64,000 bases of DNA from positions 1 through 64,000 of IMG/VR virus record IMGVR_UViG_3300044644_000945. One strand, given 5' to 3'. Source of the stretch: a virus. The notes under the pieces were generated by a model. The model was not told where the DNA came from and did not search any database. It saw only the letters and a list, made by a program, of their open reading frames with translations. Numbering within the stretch: position 1 is the first letter of the stretch; each line of letters begins with the position of its first letter. The position numbers and the translations under genes are program-made. Shown in pieces: positions 57,881-64,000 of the stretch.

Positions 57881-58503
57881 TGCTAAACTCAAATATACCA
57901 TCATTTAAATGTCTTGTTAGACTTTCTCATTTTACAAAAGATGAAAAAGATAAGAATACATATCATAATGGGTATGCTTTTGCAATACAATCTGTAGAAG
58001 GCAAGATATTAACATTTCACATAATGACAGATTATGGGATGCTTAGAAGTAGAGTTCCTATATCAGAAATATTTTTAAAGGTTCCTACTAAAGATATACC
58101 TTCACATTATAAACAACTGTGGGATTGTTTTTCTCAAAATGTAACAGCTACAAAGTTTGATTACTTAAATGGAAAAAGATGCCAAGTAGTTTTAAAGAAT
58201 AATGAAAAGGTTTGGGCAACATATATGTTTACTATAGATTGGTTTAACAATCCATATAGTGATGAACCAAGTGATTATAAATGTGGACATATATTAGTTT
58301 CTGATGATGGATATTTATTGTGTCAACCAAATAATAGAATATACTGGAAAGACAGTAACTGGGTAACACAAGATTTTCCTATAGAAAAGAAAAATATAAA
58401 AGTAGATAATAATCTTGAATCTGTAGAATCTTACTCAGATAGATGGGTAAGTGAAGATGGAGATTCTTTTTATTATAACATAAATTTAGAAAAGAATGAT
58501 TAG
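57880..58503 (+). CDS. Hypothetical protein (207 aa)
   Basis: ATG overlaps the upstream stop by one base. The product starts MLNSNIPSFKCLVRLSHFTKD and is beta-rich in its first half (GKILTFHIMTDYGMLRSRVP). A WxxNPYSDEPSDYKCGHILVSDDGYLLCQPNNRIYW-like segment (split over residues 118-160) follows. No family motif I can name; overlaps the next gene. Confidence 0.72.
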   Translation: MLNSNIPSFKCLVRLSHFTKDEKDKNTYHNGYAFAIQSVEGKILTFHIMTDYGMLRSRVPISEIFLKVPTKDIPSHYKQLWDCFSQNVTATKFDYLNGKRCQVVLKNNEKVWATYMFTIDWFNNPYSDEPSDYKCGHILVSDDGYLLCQPNNRIYWKDSNWVTQDFPIEKKNIKVDNNLESVESYSDRWVSEDGDSFYYNINLEKND

Positions 58504-59011
58504 ATTATTTGACATAAATAATGGACAAGTTGTACCATCAGAACATTGCTACACATTAAGAGATTTAAGGACAATCATGGATGAATATCCTGATGACTAT
58601 CATAATGTATATGCATATCTGTTTTATATGACATGTCCTAACCCAGATTTAAATCCATATTTTGATACACCAGAACATGAAAAAGAAGAACTTATACTTT
58701 CGCAGCTTACTGTTAATTTTAGTTTGGAAGATGACACTATCATTACTGCTAGACAGTTTTGTGAAAAGCTTTACCAAACACCTACGTTTCGTGCGTACAT
58801 GGGTATCAAAACTATGTTAGATAAACTAGCTACTTACATGGAAACAAGTGAAATTACTGCTGGTAGAGATGGTAATATAAACTCTATTGTAAATGCAGCA
58901 GCAAAATTTGAACAAATAAGACTCTCATTTAGAGGAGCTTATAAAGATTTAATGGAAGAACAAAAAAGCTCTGTAAGAGGAGGGCAAAACTTAGGATACG
59001 ATCAAATGTAA
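58496..59011 (+). CDS. Hypothetical protein upstream of TerL (171 aa), possible terminase partner
   Basis: Starts MIRLFDINNGQVVPSEHCYTL. The C-terminal 80 residues are helical (MGIKTMLDKLATYMETSEITAG...FRGAYKDLMEEQKSSVRGGQNLGYDQM), a shape seen in small terminase-like proteins encoded just before TerL. No helix-turn-helix is clear, so this is inference from position and shape. Confidence 0.75.
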   Translation: MIRLFDINNGQVVPSEHCYTLRDLRTIMDEYPDDYHNVYAYLFYMTCPNPDLNPYFDTPEHEKEELILSQLTVNFSLEDDTIITARQFCEKLYQTPTFRAYMGIKTMLDKLATYMETSEITAGRDGNINSIVNAAAKFEQIRLSFRGAYKDLMEEQKSSVRGGQNLGYDQM

Positions 59012-59016
59012 ACATT

Positions 59017-59208
59017 ATGGAAAAACAAAAATTATACAACTGGTTATTTCATTATAACCATCATGAAGAACTTTGGACAGCTTTTCATAGAGAAGATCAT
59101 TCAGCATATTGGAATGGTACTCAACCAACACACAGAATATATAGAGACCCTTCTTTTGAAAGTCTATTGATACAACTTTTTGATTTTGAATTTCCAAACA
59201 AATCATAA
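59017..59208 (+). CDS. Small protein between terminase genes (63 aa)
   Basis: MEKQKLYNWLFHYNHHEELWTA...: His- and Trp-rich, with FESLLIQLFDFEFPNKS at the end. Soluble. It sits five bases after the upstream stop and two before TerL. Function unknown. Confidence 0.7.
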   Translation: MEKQKLYNWLFHYNHHEELWTAFHREDHSAYWNGTQPTHRIYRDPSFESLLIQLFDFEFPNKS

Positions 59209-59210
59209 GA

Positions 59211-61412
59211 ATGTATATATCTGTACCAACATATGATGATACAACTGATGTATGGTCACACACAGATTTTGAAACAAAAGAAGAATTTGTAAAGTTTATG
59301 TGGTCCTTGTTTAAGGAACCAGGTAAATATGCATTTGATGAAACATCATATAAGTTTAATGAGCAGGCAAAAAACTTTGAAAAAAATAACAAGGTATATT
59401 GTTATGCACCTATGCGTTCAAAGGACTATATTAACTATTGGGAAACTGAAAAAGATAAATGTAGAAATGGTGTAATATTTAAGAATGCAAAAAACACATG
59501 GTATCTTACTAGAGATTATTACATGTGGTTAAACTTTCTACCTATATATAACAAAGAGATATCTAAGTTTGGATTTGCTAGTGTCAGAGATGCTCAGTAT
59601 CATATGGCAATGTATGAAGAGATTGGCAGACATAGTTCTAAGCATGCTGTTATATTAAAGAAACGTCAGATAGCATCTAGTTATTATCATGGTGCAAAAA
59701 TGATAAACTACTTTTGGTTTGAAGAAGGTTCTATCAATAAGATAGCAGGATCTTTAAAAGACTATATTGGTGAGAAAGGTACATGGCGTTTTCTTGAAGA
59801 ATACAGAAACTTTCTTAATACATATACAGGTTGGTATAGACCTTGTACTCCAGATAAGATATTTAACTGGGAACAAAAGATTGAAATAAATCAAGGTGGT
59901 AGAAAAAGAGATATAGGTTTAAAATCTGTATTATTAGGACTTATATTAGACAAAGATCCTACAAATGGTGTAGGAGGTCCTTGTACTTTTTTCTTTCACG
60001 AGGAGGCAGGTATTGCCCCTAAAATGAATCAAACCTTAGAGTACTTACTTCCTGCAATGAAGTCTGGTATGGTATATACTGGACAATTTGTAGCTGCAGG
60101 ATCTGTTGGAGATTTAGATCAATGTGAACCTTTAAGAGAAATATTAATGATGCCAAACAGTAAAGATGTACTTGCTGTTGAAACTGATTTACTAGATGAT
60201 AAAGGTACAAAAGGTCAGTGTGCTTTATTCATACCTCAGCAATGGTCAATGATTCCATGTATAGATGAGTATGGTAACTCTCTAGTAGAGAAGGCATTAG
60301 ACATGATTAAGGAAGAAAGATTGCAATGGAAGAAAGATCTTAAACCTGATGATTATCAACTACGTATATCTCAGCATCCTATAACTATTGAAGAAGCATT
60401 TGCAAGTAGAAAAGCTGCTAAGTTTAATCCTTCATTAGTTGTATCACAGATAAGAAGAATTGAAGATGGTGAATATTATAAAGAGTTTCTAGAATTATCT
60501 AGAGGTGAAAATAATGTTATCACTGCAAAAGAATCTAAAAAGATTCCTATATCAGAATTTCCTATATCAGCAAAAACAGAAAACAAAGAAGGTGTACTTG
60601 TTGTATGGGAAAGACCTGCAAAAGATCCAACCTTTGGAATGTACTACGCATCTATTGACCCTGTTGCAGAAGGAAAGACAACTACCTCAGACTCATTGTG
60701 TTCTATATTTGTATATAAGACATCACAAGAAATTACCAAACATAAGGCTGATGGTACAATAGATTCATACATAGAAAGAGACAAGATTGTTGCAGCATGG
60801 TGTGGCAGGTTTGATGACCTTAACAAAACACATGAAAGACTAGAGCTTATTATTGAATGGTATAATGCCTGGACAATAGTAGAAAATAACATATCTTTGT
60901 TTATTCAGTATATGATTGCTAAAAGAAAACAAAAGTATCTAGTGCCTAAAAGTCAAATATTATTCTTGAAAGAATTGCAAAGTAATACAAATGTGTTTCA
61001 AGAATATGGCTGGAGAAATGTTAGCACATTATTCAAGACTAATCTTGTATCATATGCACAACAATTTATTGAAGAAGAGTTAGATCATGAAACAAAACCT
61101 GATGGTACAATTGTAAAAACAACATATGGTATTGAAAGAATACCTGATATAATGTTGTTGAAAGAAATGCAAGCATACAGAGATGGACTAAACGTGGATA
61201 GATTGGTTGCATTTTGTGCTATGGTTGCATTTGCACAAGTACAACAATCCAACAGAGGATATGTAAAACGCACTGAAAGAGAGGATGATAATTTGCAAAA
61301 GTCAAATAATTATGCTAAATTACAAGTGAGTCCTTTTCGTCATATAGGAAAAAATAAAAGCATAAATAGTGGTATGACAAAACCACGCAATCCATTTAGA
61401 AATTTTAAATAA
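59211..61412 (+). CDS. terL: Terminase large subunit
   Basis: A 733-aa packaging ATPase/nuclease. VILKKRQIASSYYHGAKMIN (about 148-167) is the Walker A-like region in the Arg-rich variant form without GKS. CTFFFHEEAGIAPKMNQTLEY (about 257-277) is Walker B with the catalytic Glu pair. The RNase H-like nuclease part has YASIDPVAEG (about 481), IVENN (about 560) and LNVDRLVAFCAMVAF (about 663) with the acidic metal ligands. It pumps DNA into the procapsid through the portal encoded downstream. Confidence 0.95.
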   Translation: MYISVPTYDDTTDVWSHTDFETKEEFVKFMWSLFKEPGKYAFDETSYKFNEQAKNFEKNNKVYCYAPMRSKDYINYWETEKDKCRNGVIFKNAKNTWYLTRDYYMWLNFLPIYNKEISKFGFASVRDAQYHMAMYEEIGRHSSKHAVILKKRQIASSYYHGAKMINYFWFEEGSINKIAGSLKDYIGEKGTWRFLEEYRNFLNTYTGWYRPCTPDKIFNWEQKIEINQGGRKRDIGLKSVLLGLILDKDPTNGVGGPCTFFFHEEAGIAPKMNQTLEYLLPAMKSGMVYTGQFVAAGSVGDLDQCEPLREILMMPNSKDVLAVETDLLDDKGTKGQCALFIPQQWSMIPCIDEYGNSLVEKALDMIKEERLQWKKDLKPDDYQLRISQHPITIEEAFASRKAAKFNPSLVVSQIRRIEDGEYYKEFLELSRGENNVITAKESKKIPISEFPISAKTENKEGVLVVWERPAKDPTFGMYYASIDPVAEGKTTTSDSLCSIFVYKTSQEITKHKADGTIDSYIERDKIVAAWCGRFDDLNKTHERLELIIEWYNAWTIVENNISLFIQYMIAKRKQKYLVPKSQILFLKELQSNTNVFQEYGWRNVSTLFKTNLVSYAQQFIEEELDHETKPDGTIVKTTYGIERIPDIMLLKEMQAYRDGLNVDRLVAFCAMVAFAQVQQSNRGYVKRTEREDDNLQKSNNYAKLQVSPFRHIGKNKSINSGMTKPRNPFRNFK

Positions 61413-61420
61413 CATACAAC

Positions 61421-64000
61421 ATGCCAAAATTATATAATGCTCTTCAGCTTAAAGGAGGTGCTACTACAGAATATAATAGAATGGGTACACTTACCCAGCC
61501 TATTCAGTTTTTGCTTGCTTCACAAAAAAATGAGCAATGGGCAGCATGGAATCTAGATTGGTTAGAAATGCAAGGTCTTAAACAGTTAAGACGTAATGCA
61601 AGACGCTTGTTAAAAAATTATAAACTTGCAAATGGTATCATAGATAAAACAGACTATATAGTAGAAGAAGATAATGAGTATGCAGAACTAATAGATACTC
61701 TTACAAAAGAAGATTTATCTGCATTTGAATTAAAGTTCTTTCCTATTATACCTAATGTAATCAATGTACTTACTGGTGAATTTGCTAAAAGAAATGATAA
61801 GATTACATACAGAGCTGTAGATGATACTTCTTTTAATGAGATGCTTGATGCTAAAAGAGGAATGATTGAAGAAACTCTTATGGCATATGGTGAGCAAAAA
61901 ATGCAAGAGAACATTGCTAAGATGGGATTAGACCCAAACAATCAAGAGCAAGCTCAACAAGCTCAACAGATGATGTCTCCAGAAAGCATTAAGACTTTAC
62001 CAGAAATAGAACAGTTCTTTAAAAAAGATTATAGATCTATGGTAGAACAATGGGCAGCTCACCAGCACTCAGTAGATACTGAAAGATTCTATATGAAAGA
62101 ATTAGAGAACATGGCTTTCAGAGATATGCTTATTACTGATAGAGAGTTTTGGCATTTTAAATTGAATGAAGATGATTATGATATTGAGATATGGAACCCT
62201 GTTCTTACATTCTATCATAAATCACCTGAAGCAAGATACATATCACAATCTAACTGGGTAGGAAGAGTAGACTTAATGACCATATCTGATATCATAGATA
62301 GATATGGATACATGATGACTAAAGATCAAATGCAACAGTTAGAAGCTATATATCCTGTTAAATCTGCAGGATATGCATTACCAGGCGTACAAAATGATGG
62401 TTCATTCTATGACTCTACAAGATCACATGACTGGAATGTTGAGGGTCCATCATTAGGTATGCGTCAGTTCTTAGCACATAGAGATGCAGTACTTAATACT
62501 GGTGATGACATTATATATAGAATACTTAATGAGTCTGAAGATTTAATGGACTTTAGTAATTACTCTTTGTTACGTGTTACTACAGCATATTGGAAATCTC
62601 AAAGAATGTTAGGACATCTTACAAGAATGGATGATGAAGGAATAATGCATCAAATGATTGTAGATGAAAACTTTAAAGTAACAGAAAAACCTATATATGA
62701 CAATTCTGTTATAAAAGGTAAATCAAGAGACACTCTTATATTTGGAGATCATGTTGATTGGATATGGATTAACCAAGTATGGGGTGGTGTAAAGATAGGT
62801 CCTAACAGACCATCATTCTATGGTAACAATGATAACATGGGATTCAAACCTTTGTATCTAAATTGTCATCCATTGAAGTTTCAGTTTAAAGGTGATAACA
62901 GTTTATATGGTTGCAAGTTACCTGTTGAAGGTTCTGTATTCCATGATAGAAACTCACGCTCGCGCGCGCTTGTAGACAAGATGAAACCATTTCAAATTGG
63001 ATATAATCTTACTAATAATCAGATTGCAGATATCTTAGTAGATGAGTTAGGTACAGTTATTATGCTTGATCAGAATGCATTACCACGTCACTCAATGGGT
63101 GAAGACTGGGGTAAGAACAATTTGGCTAAAGCATATGTAGCAATGAAAGATTTTCAAATGTTACCTTTAGATACATCTATTACAAATACTGAGAATGGAT
63201 TAAACTTCCAACATTATCAAGTACTTAACCTTGAACAAACTCAAAGGTTAATGTCTAGAATACAGTTATCTAATTACTTTAAGCAACAAGCATTTGAAGT
63301 TATTGGTCTTACACCTCAGCGTATGGGTGCAGTAAATGCACAAGAAACTGCTACAGGTATAGAGCAAGCTATCAACATGAGTTACTCACAAACAGAAATG
63401 TACTTTGTAAATCACTCAGAATACTTAATGCCAAGAGTACATCAGATGCGTACAGACTTAGCTCAATACTATCATAGTACAAAACCTAGTATAAGATTAC
63501 AATATGTAACATCTCTTGATGAAAAAATAAACTTCCAAATTAATGGTACAGATTTATTAGCAAGAGAGTTGAACATATTTACATCTACAAAAGTAAATCA
63601 AAAACAAATCACAGAACAAATTAGATCATTAGCATTATCTAACAATACTGCTGGTGCATCTATATATGATTTAGGTAATCTTATCAAAGCTGATTCACTT
63701 GCTGAAATTGATCATACTCTTAAAAACATTGAAGAGAAAGTTAATGCTCAACGTCAACAAGATCAACAAGCACAACAAGAACAAATTCAAATGCAAGAAC
63801 AAGCTGCTGCTGAAAGACAAGAATCTCAACAAAGATTTATAGCAGAACAAAATCAACTTAATAGAGAATCTAATGAGCGTGTTGCTGAAGTTAGAGCATC
63901 TGTTAATACTGCAACACAAGATCTTAATGCAAATGAACAATCAGATTATATAGATACATTAGAATATCTTGATAAGAAAAATGCAAAACAAGTTGACCAA
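61421..64000 (+). CDS. Portal protein, 3' end beyond window
   Basis: The frame starts at ATG 61421 (MPKLYNALQLKGGATTEYNR), eight bases after TerL, and stays open to the window end (860 codons), so the gene continues. The sequence has portal-like traits: long helical N-terminal part, wing/stem region with WIWINQVWGGVKIGP, and a C-terminal Gln-rich helix (QQDQQAQQEQIQMQEQAAAE) typical of barrel/crown ends of crAss-like portals. It forms the dodecameric DNA gate at one capsid vertex. Confidence 0.88.
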   Translation, partial: MPKLYNALQLKGGATTEYNRMGTLTQPIQFLLASQKNEQWAAWNLDWLEMQGLKQLRRNARRLLKNYKLANGIIDKTDYIVEEDNEYAELIDTLTKEDLSAFELKFFPIIPNVINVLTGEFAKRNDKITYRAVDDTSFNEMLDAKRGMIEETLMAYGEQKMQENIAKMGLDPNNQEQAQQAQQMMSPESIKTLPEIEQFFKKDYRSMVEQWAAHQHSVDTERFYMKELENMAFRDMLITDREFWHFKLNEDDYDIEIWNPVLTFYHKSPEARYISQSNWVGRVDLMTISDIIDRYGYMMTKDQMQQLEAIYPVKSAGYALPGVQNDGSFYDSTRSHDWNVEGPSLGMRQFLAHRDAVLNTGDDIIYRILNESEDLMDFSNYSLLRVTTAYWKSQRMLGHLTRMDDEGIMHQMIVDENFKVTEKPIYDNSVIKGKSRDTLIFGDHVDWIWINQVWGGVKIGPNRPSFYGNNDNMGFKPLYLNCHPLKFQFKGDNSLYGCKLPVEGSVFHDRNSRSRALVDKMKPFQIGYNLTNNQIADILVDELGTVIMLDQNALPRHSMGEDWGKNNLAKAYVAMKDFQMLPLDTSITNTENGLNFQHYQVLNLEQTQRLMSRIQLSNYFKQQAFEVIGLTPQRMGAVNAQETATGIEQAINMSYSQTEMYFVNHSEYLMPRVHQMRTDLAQYYHSTKPSIRLQYVTSLDEKINFQINGTDLLARELNIFTSTKVNQKQITEQIRSLALSNNTAGASIYDLGNLIKADSLAEIDHTLKNIEEKVNAQRQQDQQAQQEQIQMQEQAAAERQESQQRFIAEQNQLNRESNERVAEVRASVNTATQDLNANEQSDYIDTLEYLDKKNAKQVDQ

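Noticed and set aside
1-64000. CRISPR array, insertion sequence or integrase
   Set aside because: No regularly spaced direct repeats, transposase or recombinase motifs were found on either strand.
1-64000. Stop-codon reassignment (TAG or TGA read as amino acid), known in some crAss-like phages
   Set aside because: Long genes are intact under the standard code, TAG, TGA and TAA all serve as stops at sensible ends, and no suppressor tRNA is visible.

Overview
This window looks like part of a tailed phage genome of the crAss-like type (order Crassvirales) infecting a member of the Bacteroidota. That is inference from gene content and style; no database search was possible. The support is: two long opposed gene blocks; a terminase large subunit followed by a very long portal gene; a replication set of family B DNA polymerase, DnaG-type primase, DnaB-type helicase, SF2/SNF2 helicase, uracil-DNA glycosylase, a Sak4-like ATPase and an IHF-like protein; giant virion proteins; and an M15 peptidase lysis cassette. 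The DNA is very AT-rich. Genes start after A-rich leaders instead of Shine-Dalgarno sites, and two promoters match the Bacteroidota pattern TTTG-N19-21-TAnnTTTG. Ordinary stop codons are used throughout. I see no integrase, capsid gene, CRISPR array or IS element. The DNA between the right end (portal) and the left end (giant virion protein) would hold the capsid and tail genes if the genome is circular or permuted.

Layout. 1-14962 (+): end of a giant virion protein with a nucleotidyltransferase-like motif, a 2023-aa virion protein with a PD-(D/E)XK motif, a tail-fibre-like protein, two paralogous adhesins (one with a discoidin-like domain), two membrane proteins and a small basic protein, closed by a terminator. 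14992-16199 (-): a DnaA domain-IV-like protein with two partners. 16348-17801 (+): lysis cassette (two holin-like proteins, a spanin-like protein, an M15 peptidase). 17878-47871 (-): replication, nucleotide and accessory block, including many overlapping genes of 29-60 aa. 48129-53559 (-): a distinctive accessory (probably early) region of short genes. Many of these have their own copy of a repeated leader or promoter motif and their own hairpin terminator, and they are interspersed with non-coding stretches. 53601-64000 (+): an acidic protein, a GroES-like protein, PhoH, tRNA-Met(CAT), a tmRNA, an IHF-like protein, zinc-binding and nuclease proteins, TerL and the portal, which runs off the window.

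Most interesting signals: a phage tmRNA whose reading frame predicts an unusually long 35-residue tag; a repeated bipartite motif (CACCACC block plus TATAACTTTAAA) in front of five consecutive genes and one gene-less transcription unit; a 183-nt element closed by an 18-bp stem, and other structured non-coding candidates; and a slippery AAATTTT sequence just before a stop codon that would extend a small protein by 55 residues through -1 frameshifting.

How the genes work together (inference): the virion proteins at the left would be injected or form the tail. The repeated-motif region would be transcribed first, perhaps by a phage RNA polymerase lying outside the window. The leftward block copies and repairs DNA. 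The rightward blocks package DNA and lyse the cell.
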